From positions 21,561-85,560 of the forward strand of contig DYLP01000006.1 of the NCBI GenBank assembly GCA_020722005.1: DNA of 64,000 nt, written 5' to 3'. Below are positions 1 to 9,757 of the stretch, piece after piece; within the stretch, counting starts at the first letter, position 1, and each line of letters begins with the position of its first letter. The position numbers and the translations under genes were made by a program. Under the pieces are notes generated by a model, which saw nothing but the letters and a program-made list of their open reading frames with translations, searched no databases and was not told the origin of the DNA. The DNA is from Melioribacter roseus (GTDB taxonomy: Bacteria; Bacteroidota; Ignavibacteria; Ignavibacteriales; Melioribacteraceae).

Positions 1-306
1 TTGAAAATTTCCAGAGTCGGAAATCTTATGCAGCCAATTAAATATCTCAAGGAAAAAGGATTCTGGATTTTTGGAGCTGACGTTTCTGAAAAATCGATAA
101 ATTACGACACTGTCGACTATTCCGGTCCAATTGCCCTTATTGTAGGTAACGAAGAAAAAGGAATAAGAAGGCTCGTTGCGGAAGAATGCGATTTCCTGGT
201 TAAAATTCCGATGAAAGGGAAAATTGATTCTTTAAATGTATCTGTTGCCACAGGAGTGATACTTTTCGAAATTAACCGCCAGCGTTCAATCAAACGTCAG
301 GATTAA
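1..306 (+). CDS. rlmB: C-terminal part of a SpoU/TrmH-type 23S rRNA 2'-O-methyltransferase (RlmB-like), truncated by the window edge
   Basis: IALIVGNEEKGIRRLVAEECDFLVKIPMKGKIDSLNVSVATGVILFE matches the SpoU knot motifs (GNE..G, IPM.G...SLNVSVA..I.L.E). Confidence 0.8.
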   Translation: MKISRVGNLMQPIKYLKEKGFWIFGADVSEKSINYDTVDYSGPIALIVGNEEKGIRRLVAEECDFLVKIPMKGKIDSLNVSVATGVILFEINRQRSIKRQD

Positions 307-1430
307 GAATTCATAACTTTTTCGTAATATTCGATATACTTCGGTACAATCAAATCTTTGTCAAAATTTTGCACTGCTCTGTTTCTTGAATTCAAAGAAA
401 ACGTTTTATACTTCTTTTCGTTGGTAAGCAAATCGAGAACATATTTAGCCATTCTTTCGACATCCCCAATTTCTGCAATATATCCGGTTTCGTTGTGAAT
501 AATTAATTCGGGCAATCCACCTACGGATGAACTGACAACAGGCAAACCGCAAGCCATTGCCTCCAAAGCAGAAAGACCAAAACTTTCGGATTGAGAAGGC
601 ATCAAAAAAATATCAGCTGCATTTAAAATTTCCGGAAGTGCATCTTGCTTGCCCAAAAAAATTACTTCTTCCTGTAAATTTAATTCCCTCGACAACCGTT
701 CGCATTCAGAACGTTCCGGTCCGTCGCCTACAAGTAACAGACGTGCTGGAATTTGTTTATTAACAATATCGAGTATTTTGATTGTATCGGTTACTCTTTT
801 AACGGCTCGGAAGTTAGAAGTGTGAACCAGCACTTTTTCTCCATTCGGTGCAATATGATTTCTAAAGTCTTTGCTCTCCGTCGGTCTATATTTATTAATA
901 TCAATAAAATTATAGATAACTTCTATCTCTTTCTGAATATTGAAATTCGTCAAAGTTTTTTCTTTCAGGAAGCGGGAAACTACCGTTACACCGTCGCTCT
1001 CTTCAATACTGAATTTAACGAGTGGCATGAATGAGGGTTCCAATCCCATCAAGGTTATATCGGTACCATGTAATGTAGTTATGAATTTAATACTGCTGTT
1101 CATTTTTTTTCTAATTTGCTTCGCCAGATACGCACTTATTGCATGTGGGATTGCATAATGTACATGAATTAAATCCAGATTTTCATATTCAATAACTTCA
1201 AGCATTTTACTCGTAAGCGATATATCATAAAGCGAATGCTCGAATAGAGGATAACTTGCCATTTCAACTTCATGATAAAAAATATTTTCGACAAAATGAT
1301 TCAAGCGATGAGGTATAGCATAACTAATAAAGTGAACCTGATGGCCCCTAGCAGCAAGCTCAAGTCCCAGTTCGGTTGCAACAACTCCGCTGCCGCCATA
1401 TGTTGGATAGCAAGTAATTCCGATTTTCAT
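303..1430 (-). CDS. bshA: N-acetyl-alpha-D-glucosaminyl L-malate synthase (bacillithiol biosynthesis glycosyltransferase); start probably internal to the supplied ORF
   Basis: MKIGITCYPTYGGSGVVATELGLELAARGHQVHFISYAIPHRL N-terminus plus GT4 motif SESFGLSALEAMACGLPVVSS. Confidence 0.9.
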   Translation of the reverse strand: MKIGITCYPTYGGSGVVATELGLELAARGHQVHFISYAIPHRLNHFVENIFYHEVEMASYPLFEHSLYDISLTSKMLEVIEYENLDLIHVHYAIPHAISAYLAKQIRKKMNSSIKFITTLHGTDITLMGLEPSFMPLVKFSIEESDGVTVVSRFLKEKTLTNFNIQKEIEVIYNFIDINKYRPTESKDFRNHIAPNGEKVLVHTSNFRAVKRVTDTIKILDIVNKQIPARLLLVGDGPERSECERLSRELNLQEEVIFLGKQDALPEILNAADIFLMPSQSESFGLSALEAMACGLPVVSSSVGGLPELIIHNETGYIAEIGDVERMAKYVLDLLTNEKKYKTFSLNSRNRAVQNFDKDLIVPKYIEYYEKVMNS

Positions 1431-1515
1431 AATTTTTTTTATAGTTTTTTGTAATTTTTCATCATTCAACAAATTTTTGAATTAAACTGTTCATAATATA
1501 TTAATTTTTAACAAT

Positions 1516-2379
1516 ATGAATATTGCATTGATAGGACACTCAATCATCGATTATATCTCCATAAACGGAAAAGAATTCGTTCGACCTGGAGGAATCTACT
1601 ATTCGGCGCTTGGAATGTTCTCACAAATTAAACGGCGGGACAATATTTTTTTAATTACCGGCATAAATAAGAATCAATTTTCGCTTTTTAATTCCCTTTA
1701 CGGAAAATTGCGTACAGACTACGTTTTCAATTTATCCGATATGCCTTCAGTTATATTGATTACCGAAGAAGAAGGTGAACGTGAGGAAATCTACAAAAAT
1801 TTATCCGGTAAATTAATTCTTCCCGATATCGATTGGAACCGTTTCGACGGTATTTTGATTAATATGATTACCGGTTTCGATGTCGACCACCAGCAACTTG
1901 CAAAAATTAGAAAGAGTTACAAAGGACTAATTTATTTCGACGTTCATACACTGGCACGAGGAGTTGATACTGACAACAAGCGCTTATTCAGAACAATACC
2001 CGAAATAGAAAAGTGGCTATCTGGTATCGATATCTTGCAATGCAACCAGAACGAGTTAAAAACAATTTATGACTACAGTAACCGTAACGAAGCAGCGGCA
2101 GAAATTATAAATCACGGAGTTAAGATTGTCCTGATTACAAAAGGAAATTCAGGGGCGGAACTACATTACAGTTCAGGCAATCAGCTAGAAACGGTCGAAG
2201 TTAAAGCTAAAGAAGTGGATGAGATTAATAAAATTGGCTGCGGCGATATCTTTGGGTCGGTCTTTTTTTATTCATATCTTTCCACCCGGGATTTGAATTA
2301 TTCCCTAAAAAGAGCCAATTATTTTGCAGCTTTATCTGTATCCGGTAAAATTGACAACATTATAAAAGCAAAATTATGA
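1516..2379 (+). CDS. PfkB/ribokinase-family carbohydrate kinase
   Basis: N-terminal PGGIYYSALG and C-terminal GCGDIFGSVFF (variant of the GAGD anion-hole motif). Confidence 0.75.
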   Translation: MNIALIGHSIIDYISINGKEFVRPGGIYYSALGMFSQIKRRDNIFLITGINKNQFSLFNSLYGKLRTDYVFNLSDMPSVILITEEEGEREEIYKNLSGKLILPDIDWNRFDGILINMITGFDVDHQQLAKIRKSYKGLIYFDVHTLARGVDTDNKRLFRTIPEIEKWLSGIDILQCNQNELKTIYDYSNRNEAAAEIINHGVKIVLITKGNSGAELHYSSGNQLETVEVKAKEVDEINKIGCGDIFGSVFFYSYLSTRDLNYSLKRANYFAALSVSGKIDNIIKAKL

Positions 2380-3278
2380 TTAAGACAAGAATATTGATTG
2401 TTGGGTCGAATGGAATGTTGGGTCAACGTCTCACACGTTATTTTTCATTGCGGTTGGATAAATTTGAACTTTTGTGTGCCTCAATTGAAAAAAATTCGAA
2501 TATAAAATCGGTCCAGTATAAAACTCTCGACATAACAGACAAAAACAGCGTAAAGAAAATTATACTCGATTTCTTTCCCGACTTCGTAATTAATGCTGCC
2601 GCCTATACCAATGTCGACAAAGCTGAAACAGAACGTGAACTGGCATGGAAATTAAACGTAAAGGGCGTGGAAAATCTGGCATTTTATTCGTGGACTATCG
2701 ACGCTCATCTTATCCACATTTCTACCGATTATATTTTTGATGGAAAAAAGGGACCCTATTCCGAGACCGACCGTCCCTGTCCAATAAGTTATTACGGTAG
2801 GACAAAACTTGCTGCTGAAAATTCAATTCGTGCAAACGGAGTAAGGTATACAATACTTAGAACCAATGTGCTCTACGGTCCTACCAAAGAAGGCAAACCG
2901 GATTTTGTCAAATGGGTTATTAATTCGTTGAAAGAAAACAAAGTTATCAACATCGTAACCGATCAATACAACAATCCAACTTTTACGGACGACCTTGTAG
3001 ATTCCATTGCCAAAATAATTGAATTCAGGAAAGAAGGAATTTACAATATAGGCGGGAAAGAAATACTATCCCGTTACGAATTCACACAGAAAATTGCAGA
3101 CTATTTTCAGCTCAATAAAAAATTAATTCGCCCCATACTAACGAAAGATTTGAATCAGCCTGCACAGCGTCCACTGAAATCGGGATTAATTATTCTCAAA
3201 GCCGCAATTGAACTGGGTTATCAACCTCATTCGTTCGAAGAAACTTTTGCCGCTATAAAATCGGAATTGAATCTTTAG
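2376..3278 (+). CDS. rfbD: dTDP-4-dehydrorhamnose reductase-like SDR (RmlD/RfbD family)
   Basis: GSNGMLGQRL Rossmann motif, INAAAYTNVDKAE, HISTDYIFDGKKGPYSE, YGRTKLAAE; ATGA overlap with upstream kinase. Confidence 0.85.
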   Translation: MIKTRILIVGSNGMLGQRLTRYFSLRLDKFELLCASIEKNSNIKSVQYKTLDITDKNSVKKIILDFFPDFVINAAAYTNVDKAETERELAWKLNVKGVENLAFYSWTIDAHLIHISTDYIFDGKKGPYSETDRPCPISYYGRTKLAAENSIRANGVRYTILRTNVLYGPTKEGKPDFVKWVINSLKENKVINIVTDQYNNPTFTDDLVDSIAKIIEFRKEGIYNIGGKEILSRYEFTQKIADYFQLNKKLIRPILTKDLNQPAQRPLKSGLIILKAAIELGYQPHSFEETFAAIKSELNL

Positions 3279-3346
3279 TGAGTTCTATTTCTCTTGTTAA
3301 TTTGAGATAACTATAATAACTTATCGTTCAAAAAAGGGGGGCTATT

Positions 3347-5884
3347 ATGATAGTTAAAGTTCTATTAATAATTGTATTACTGCTTCCGCTACAATTATCT
3401 GCTCAAAAATTTAATTTGCAAAGCTACAGGGAATTTTTGGATGCAAACATTAATATGACTCCCGACAATCTTTACAGACTTTACAATGCTGGTAAATTCA
3501 AAGAATCGATTCACTATAATATCGACAATGCCAAATATTTCGATTCGATAAGAATCAAATACAAACTTACCGAAGACGAAATTGAGCTGCTCAAAGAAAA
3601 CGGATTTGTAGTAACCGAACGAATAAGCGACAATGATTTTCTTCATTTATATCTCGACCTCTATAAAAATGATATTCCGACAATAGTAACAACGGATGCA
3701 ATCTTAAATGCCTTTCACCTTTCATACGATGTAATTCTCAAGGAAGTCGAAATAGAATCGATTATTCCCAAACTCAAAGTTTTATTAAAAGGAATGTACG
3801 GAGCTTTGCCTCAACTGGAATCGAAGTACGGTTCTTATCCAGAACTCGCTCCAATGTTAAAAGATGCGGAAGTTTATACGACAATGGCATTAAAACTACT
3901 GGGCGAAAATTACAACCTGATTTATCAGGACAATAAAAACACACTTGACGAACTATCCGAATTAATTAATAGTCTAAACGCTACGAGTTATCCGCTCTTT
4001 TCTTCCCGGCAAAGAAAAATCGATTTTTCACAATTTAAGGTAAGAGGTCATTACGAAGATACGAATTACCCGATACTGTCGTCTTACTTTCAAACGATGC
4101 TCTGGCTTGGTAGAACAGAATTATATCTCCTTCCACCGAAAGAAGACTTAGATACTACTACATTTGAAAACGTACAAAGACAAATAATCGACGCGTTTAT
4201 GATTTCTGAATTGATTGAAATCGCAAATGTTTACAATGAATATTCTGCAATCGATAATATTTTGAAGGCATTTGTAGGCGAACAGGATAATGTTTCTCTT
4301 GATGAATTAAGGGAAGTATTTACCGAGACTCATATTCAGTCAGCTGTCGATTTACTCGATACAAATAAAGTAAATGAATTTCAGGATATTTTAGCTAACA
4401 AACCTTATGCCGATCAAAAAATCCTTTCTCAAATATTAATGAGCGATCCAATGTCGCCGGAACAGATAAAACCGGCATCTGCATTCCTGCTTTTTGGACA
4501 GAGGTTTGTAATTGATTCATACATTACCAATAATGTTACTTACGATAGAATATTATATAATAATACAAAAATCCTGAGAATGCTGCCTTCGTTACTGGAT
4601 GTAATGTTTGCTCTCGGTAATTCTGCAGCTGCTCAATTACTGAACGACGAGCTGGAAGAGTATCATTATTCTTCCAATATTGCTGCGCTTCGTTATTTGA
4701 TTGATTCATACACAGATGAATTCTGGAATGGTTCGATTTACAACTTATGGCTGAACTCGATACGAAGTTTAAACCCGTCAACAGACAGATTGGTCTTTCC
4801 CGAATTCATGCAAACGGCGGCATGGTGGCAGCAAAAGTTAAACACACAACTTTCGGCATGGACGGAACTACGTCACGACAATCTGCTCTATGCAAAACAA
4901 TCGTATTCAGGCGGAGTGGTATGTTCATTCCCGCACGGTTACGTTGAGCCGTTCCCTCAGTTTTATGACGCAATGAAAAGACTTGCAGAAAATACATATG
5001 GCAAATTAGAAAACATTATCGGCGAAAATAAATCTCTGAAAAGCTATTTTTCGTTTTTCGGAAATGTAATGGATACACTGGAAACAATCGCCGAAAAAGA
5101 ATTGAGTTCAACCAGGTTAAATGATATCGAGATTAGATTCCTCAAAAATCTGTTATACGAAAATATGGTTGGATGCGCACCGCAGTTCAACGGCTGGTAT
5201 TATAATTTGATTTACAAAAGCCAATATGGCAGCCGTGATGAAGCTCCCGATTTAATTGCCGCCGATTATCATACAAGTCCAACGGATGCATTAGGAAATC
5301 CGGTTGGTTGGGTAAAACATGCAGGCACAGGCAAACGGAATTTAATGATTGTTGCAGCCGAGCATCCAAACGAAGGTTTGACTGTTTTTGCAGGACCTGT
5401 TAATTCTTATTATGAATACATAACGAACGGCTTTTATCGAATCAGCGATTCGGAATGGCGGGAAGAATATCTGGACAAAGCTCAAAGACCGGAATGGACA
5501 AATATTTACCTTGCCGACGTTGAAGGGGAAAAAATGCAGCCGGGAACGCAATTGATAACAAGTCTGGAAAAATATGAAAACGAAAATAATATAATCCAGT
5601 CGAACATTTATGCTCAGAACTTCCCGAATCCCTTTAATATAAGCACTATTATTTATTTTACCATTCCCTATTCGATGACCGGCTCGTGTGTAAAATTAAA
5701 CATCTACAATATTAGCGGAGAACTTGTCAAAACACTTGTCGACGAAGAGCTTCAGGCGGGGAATTATTCGACGGAATGGGATGGTACAAATCAAAGCGGG
5801 CGGATTGTTGCCAGCGGCATTTATCTCTACGAAGTTCGGGCAGGGAATTTAAATAAATTTGGGAAGATGAATTTATTAAAGTAA
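3347..5884 (+). CDS. DUF3160-family secreted protein with C-terminal T9SS type A sorting domain
   Basis: Signal peptide; DUF3160-like body (TDAILNAFHLSYD...); C-terminus NFPNPFN...IYNISGELVKTLV...G.Y...WDG.N.SG..VASGIYLYEV. Confidence 0.8.
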   Translation: MIVKVLLIIVLLLPLQLSAQKFNLQSYREFLDANINMTPDNLYRLYNAGKFKESIHYNIDNAKYFDSIRIKYKLTEDEIELLKENGFVVTERISDNDFLHLYLDLYKNDIPTIVTTDAILNAFHLSYDVILKEVEIESIIPKLKVLLKGMYGALPQLESKYGSYPELAPMLKDAEVYTTMALKLLGENYNLIYQDNKNTLDELSELINSLNATSYPLFSSRQRKIDFSQFKVRGHYEDTNYPILSSYFQTMLWLGRTELYLLPPKEDLDTTTFENVQRQIIDAFMISELIEIANVYNEYSAIDNILKAFVGEQDNVSLDELREVFTETHIQSAVDLLDTNKVNEFQDILANKPYADQKILSQILMSDPMSPEQIKPASAFLLFGQRFVIDSYITNNVTYDRILYNNTKILRMLPSLLDVMFALGNSAAAQLLNDELEEYHYSSNIAALRYLIDSYTDEFWNGSIYNLWLNSIRSLNPSTDRLVFPEFMQTAAWWQQKLNTQLSAWTELRHDNLLYAKQSYSGGVVCSFPHGYVEPFPQFYDAMKRLAENTYGKLENIIGENKSLKSYFSFFGNVMDTLETIAEKELSSTRLNDIEIRFLKNLLYENMVGCAPQFNGWYYNLIYKSQYGSRDEAPDLIAADYHTSPTDALGNPVGWVKHAGTGKRNLMIVAAEHPNEGLTVFAGPVNSYYEYITNGFYRISDSEWREEYLDKAQRPEWTNIYLADVEGEKMQPGTQLITSLEKYENENNIIQSNIYAQNFPNPFNISTIIYFTIPYSMTGSCVKLNIYNISGELVKTLVDEELQAGNYSTEWDGTNQSGRIVASGIYLYEVRAGNLNKFGKMNLLK

Positions 5885-5976
5885 TGTCGGTTTTTGAGAA
5901 ATTATGATTTATATCATATATGATAAAATAAAAATTCTTAATTTTACAGCAAGAAAATTAAATTTTTTGCTTAAAG

Positions 5977-6150
5977 ATGGAATTCAATAACTGGTCTATC
6001 GACAAAGGGGATTATAAAAGAGATAAAACAGCCACGTGGAGTTATCAAAAGAAACTAATCAGAAGACGACGAATAAAAAAAATTTTACTATTAATTTTTT
6101 ATATAACAATCCTCACATTTGCGTCATACATAATTATAGAAGGATTATGA
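5977..6150 (+). CDS. Small (57 aa) predicted single-pass membrane protein, not in the supplied ORF track
   Basis: Uninterrupted ATG..TGA reading [57 protein letters not shown]: basic RRRRIKK followed by a hydrophobic helix; fills the otherwise empty gap up to convergent lptB. Confidence 0.5.
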   Translation: MEFNNWSIDKGDYKRDKTATWSYQKKLIRRRRIKKILLLIFYITILTFASYIIIEGL

Positions 6151-6897
6151 ATAGCGGTCGAGCCTGAATTTTTCGCCGAGATAAAGTTTGCGGACTTCCT
6201 CGTCTTCAGCTAATTCGTGGGCTTTGCCTTCTTTAAATATTTTTCCGTTAATCAATATATAAGCGCGGTCGACAATACTCAATGTTTCATGAACATTATG
6301 GTCGGTTATTAAAATACCAATGCCTTTGTGTTTGAGATTGGCAACAATATTCATAATATCTTCAACTGCTATCGGGTCTACTCCGGCAAAAGGTTCGTCG
6401 AGCAGAATGAATTTTGGATTAGTAGCCAGAGCTCTTGCAATTTCCGTTCGCCTTCTTTCGCCTCCGCTGAGTTGAAATCCCATATTTTTTCGAACGTGTT
6501 TTATACCGAGTTCTTCAAGCAGCGACTCGAGCTTTTCTTCCCTTTCTGACTTAGAAATGTTTATCATTTGAAGAATTGCCATTATATTGTCCTCAACACT
6601 CAATCTTCTGAAAACGGAGGCTTCCTGCGGTAAATAACCGATGCCCATTTTAGCTCTTTTGTACATCGGTTCTTCCGTAATCTCGTTTTCATCCATAAAC
6701 ACTCTTCCGCCATTGGGTTTAATCATTCCGACAATCATATAAAAAGTAGTGGTTTTACCTGCACCGTTCGGGCCTAAAAGTCCTACCACTTCTCCCTGTT
6801 CTACCGATATAGAAACGTCGTTTACGACAGTTCGTTTCTTATAAATTTTCTTAAGACCTTCACCACTTAATTTCATATTACCAGCCTTAGTTTTCAA
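6145..6897 (-). CDS. lptB: LPS export ABC transporter ATP-binding protein
   Basis: [73 protein letters not shown]. Confidence 0.95.
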   Translation of the reverse strand: MKTKAGNMKLSGEGLKKIYKKRTVVNDVSISVEQGEVVGLLGPNGAGKTTTFYMIVGMIKPNGGRVFMDENEITEEPMYKRAKMGIGYLPQEASVFRRLSVEDNIMAILQMINISKSEREEKLESLLEELGIKHVRKNMGFQLSGGERRRTEIARALATNPKFILLDEPFAGVDPIAVEDIMNIVANLKHKGIGILITDHNVHETLSIVDRAYILINGKIFKEGKAHELAEDEEVRKLYLGEKFRLDRYS

Positions 6898-8243
6898 TTT
6901 TTAATGAATTCGTCTTTTACTGGTTTATCTTTAATTAGTATAAAATCGGGCAGAGTAAAGTCAATTTCTTTTTCGGTTACAAGATTTTCGGGATAATATT
7001 CACTTGCCGGTTTTCCGTATAATTTCACTTTGTCCACTTTATTATCCACGAAATAAATCACAGCATTTTGCGAGCTCGATTTTATCAAACCGTTAGGTTT
7101 ATTTTCTTCATAAAGGTAATAAATACTCAGCATATTTCCACTTACAACCGTTTTATTCAATTTGCCACCTTCAAAGAACATTTCGAATTGGGCGCCCGAA
7201 ATCTGGTCGTATCTTTTTGGATATTCGTTATTCTTAGTAACAATAAGTGCATTTAACGTTGTTTCGGCATCCGATTTAATTGTCATTCGTTCCAGTTTAT
7301 TATTATCGATTATAATATCGATTGTGTCTCCAAGAATCTGTGTATTTTCATTCCATATTACAGGGATCATTTGATCGTTCGACAATTTGTATGTAAAAAT
7401 TCTGTCTTTATCTCGATAATAGATGGTATAATTATTTACCGAAGCAAATTCTCCTTTAAGTATTCTAACAGAATCGGTGCAAATCAGGCGATTTGTAGAA
7501 TCCGAATACGATTCCATAATTTTCGCTTTTACAAACAAAGTATCCTTTTCACCAGAGTCAAGTGTATCAATTTTAATCAGGAAAGCATTACCGGTTACCT
7601 TCGAGTAATCGTTTTTACTTTCCAGATAATTACCTTTAATCAACATACTGTTATTCAAATCTTTCACGATGACATTACTGAAAGCAAATGTAGCATTCTC
7701 GTTTCTGTAATTGATCAAACTGTCTGCGTGGAGAGTTAAAGATGTATCAATCACCGTCACGTTGCCAACCGCGACTGCTTTATCGGCGTCATCGTAATAA
7801 TAGAAACGGTCGGCTTTTAAATTCCTCACCAAATCGTGTATAACGACATTGCCATAGAAAAATGCTCTTTTTTCGTCGTAATAATAATAACCGTTATCTG
7901 CAGTCAACGTTATATGGCCGTCTGTGTAAAATACACCGTTATTTGAAAAACTTATTTTCGAGTCGTCATAATAAAATCCGTGTTTAGTTTTTATTATTAT
8001 ACTGTCCTGAATTGCTGTAACATGTCCGATTAGTTCTGCTCGATTTTTAGTAATGTATTGAATTGCCGTATCACATTTTATAACAACGTCGTCCTGATAC
8101 ATAACCACGTTGCCGTGTACTTCTCGTATTGTTTCGCCATTGATTCTTTTGCCGATCAGGCTATCCCCTTCGACGCGCAGAATTTTACTTTGTCCGTATA
8201 TTGCAAAAGCAGTTAATAATATCACAAAGAATGTTTTCTTCAC
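6894..8243 (-). CDS. Large OstA/LptA-like periplasmic protein
   Basis: Signal peptide, repeated beta-rich OstA units (e.g. [18 protein letters not shown]..., [32 protein letters not shown]); between lptB and lptC. Confidence 0.8.
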   Translation of the reverse strand: MKKTFFVILLTAFAIYGQSKILRVEGDSLIGKRINGETIREVHGNVVMYQDDVVIKCDTAIQYITKNRAELIGHVTAIQDSIIIKTKHGFYYDDSKISFSNNGVFYTDGHITLTADNGYYYYDEKRAFFYGNVVIHDLVRNLKADRFYYYDDADKAVAVGNVTVIDTSLTLHADSLINYRNENATFAFSNVIVKDLNNSMLIKGNYLESKNDYSKVTGNAFLIKIDTLDSGEKDTLFVKAKIMESYSDSTNRLICTDSVRILKGEFASVNNYTIYYRDKDRIFTYKLSNDQMIPVIWNENTQILGDTIDIIIDNNKLERMTIKSDAETTLNALIVTKNNEYPKRYDQISGAQFEMFFEGGKLNKTVVSGNMLSIYYLYEENKPNGLIKSSSQNAVIYFVDNKVDKVKLYGKPASEYYPENLVTEKEIDFTLPDFILIKDKPVKDEFIKN

Positions 8244-8246
8244 CGA

Positions 8247-8780
8247 TTATTCCCCGTCGTTCAAAGTTGCAGAATAAGTAATCTTGAATATAACGTAATT
8301 AGTAATCTGCTGGTCTGAAAGGAAACCGTAGCCTTCAATAATCTCGTCCTTCGATCTAATCGACACAAATTTGTCAGTTAGAATTTTTTTATCAGAATTT
8401 CTCCACATCAGTTCGTCTGTCGTTAGTACAGTGCCGCTATCGTTAACTGCCAGTACACTGTCGTAAGCAAACATATCCATCGTTCTATCGTCCACTTTGC
8501 CTCTAAGAGAAGTGAGGGTGGTAGTTTTTTTATTTTCGTCATAAAAGTCGATTTTAACTCCTTCGAGTAAAGTTATTTTTTTTTCGTCGTATTTTCGGAG
8601 ATGGTCGGCATACAAAATTGCTTTAAGAACGCCGCCATTACTAAATATAACTTTAGAACCCCAGCTTTCATGCGCGGGTATTTCACTTTCAGCGGGAGTA
8701 TCAGAGATAAGGGGCTTTACGTTGTCTTCAGAACATGCCGCAATTATTAGAACCGACATAATCAGAAAAAAATGTTTCAT
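8247..8780 (-). CDS. lptC: LPS export ABC transporter periplasmic protein LptC-like lipoprotein
   Basis: Lipobox IIAACSE, GVKIDFYDENKKTTTLTSLRGKVDDRTMDMFAYDSVLAVNDSGTVLTTDELMW. Confidence 0.85.
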   Translation of the reverse strand: MKHFFLIMSVLIIAACSEDNVKPLISDTPAESEIPAHESWGSKVIFSNGGVLKAILYADHLRKYDEKKITLLEGVKIDFYDENKKTTTLTSLRGKVDDRTMDMFAYDSVLAVNDSGTVLTTDELMWRNSDKKILTDKFVSIRSKDEIIEGYGFLSDQQITNYVIFKITYSATLNDGE

Positions 8781-9754
8781 CTTCTTTGCAGTCCGAGTTT
8801 GACAAGGTCATGCAGGTGAACTATTCCCACAGGAATTCTGGTATCGTTTATTACAATGAGAGAAGTTATATTGTATTTTTCCATTTCCTGAAGAGCAAAC
8901 GACGCCAGGAGTTCGGGCTTAATGGTTTTTGGATTTTTGGTCATAATGTCGGCGGCTTTCAGATCTTTCAAGTCGAGTGTCTTTTCGAGCAGTCGTCTTA
9001 AATCGCCGTCAGTTATAATGCCGGTTAATAAACCATTTTCGTTCACCACGCAGGTAGTACCGAGACGTTTAGAAGTGATTTCGTAAATCGTGTCCTTGAG
9101 AGAAGTGTTTTCATTCACAATTGGAACATCCTTTCCTTTAATCATAATTTCTTCAATACGGAGCGAAAGACGTTTACCGAGGCTACCAGCTGGATGGAGC
9201 AGTGCAAAATCTTCCGGAGTAAAGCCTCTCATTTCCAGAAGAGCAATTGCGAGTGCATCTCCCATTGCCAGTGCAGCGGTGGTCGAAGCCGTTGGAACAA
9301 GATCGTGCGGACAGGCTTCTTGCTCTACAGATACATTTAAACAGACGTCGCATTCTCTGCCAAGTTTTGATTCTCGAGCTCCAATCATTCCGATTATTTT
9401 AACGTCGATTCTTTTGAACATCGGAATGAGATTCAATAATTCATCGGTATTACCACTTTTGGAAATCATAATAACCACATCGTCTTTTCTTACCATGCCG
9501 AGGTCGCCATGAAGTGCGTCGGTCGGATGCATAAAAATAGCCGCTGTGCCCGTCGAATTCATGGTAGCTACAATTTTTCGGGCGATCAATCCAGACTTCC
9601 CCATGCCTGTGAAAACTACTCTGCCCTTCGAGGAAAGAATAATCTTTACGGCTTTTACAAATGAATCATCGATACTTTTTTCCAATGCGAGAACGGCATT
9701 ACCCTCTATCTTTATTACTTCCTTGCCCTTGGCTATAACTTGTTCTTCCGACAC
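8777..9754 (-). CDS. kdsD: Arabinose-5-phosphate isomerase, KpsF/GutQ family (SIS + 2 CBS)
   Basis: GRVVFTGMGKSGLIARKIVATMNSTGT, HGDLGMV, LHPAGSLGKRLSL, C-terminal CBS pair. Confidence 0.93.
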   Translation of the reverse strand: MSEEQVIAKGKEVIKIEGNAVLALEKSIDDSFVKAVKIILSSKGRVVFTGMGKSGLIARKIVATMNSTGTAAIFMHPTDALHGDLGMVRKDDVVIMISKSGNTDELLNLIPMFKRIDVKIIGMIGARESKLGRECDVCLNVSVEQEACPHDLVPTASTTAALAMGDALAIALLEMRGFTPEDFALLHPAGSLGKRLSLRIEEIMIKGKDVPIVNENTSLKDTIYEITSKRLGTTCVVNENGLLTGIITDGDLRRLLEKTLDLKDLKAADIMTKNPKTIKPELLASFALQEMEKYNITSLIVINDTRIPVGIVHLHDLVKLGLQRR

Positions 9755-9757
9755 TTA

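Noticed and set aside
4536-4997. Small overlapping ORFs on both strands inside the DUF3160 gene
   Set aside because: Nested shadow ORFs without recognisable motifs; the 845-aa frame has a signal peptide and a full-length sorting domain.
9090-9512. 140-aa + strand ORF antisense to kdsD
   Set aside because: Shadow ORF opposite a clearly conserved KpsF/GutQ protein.
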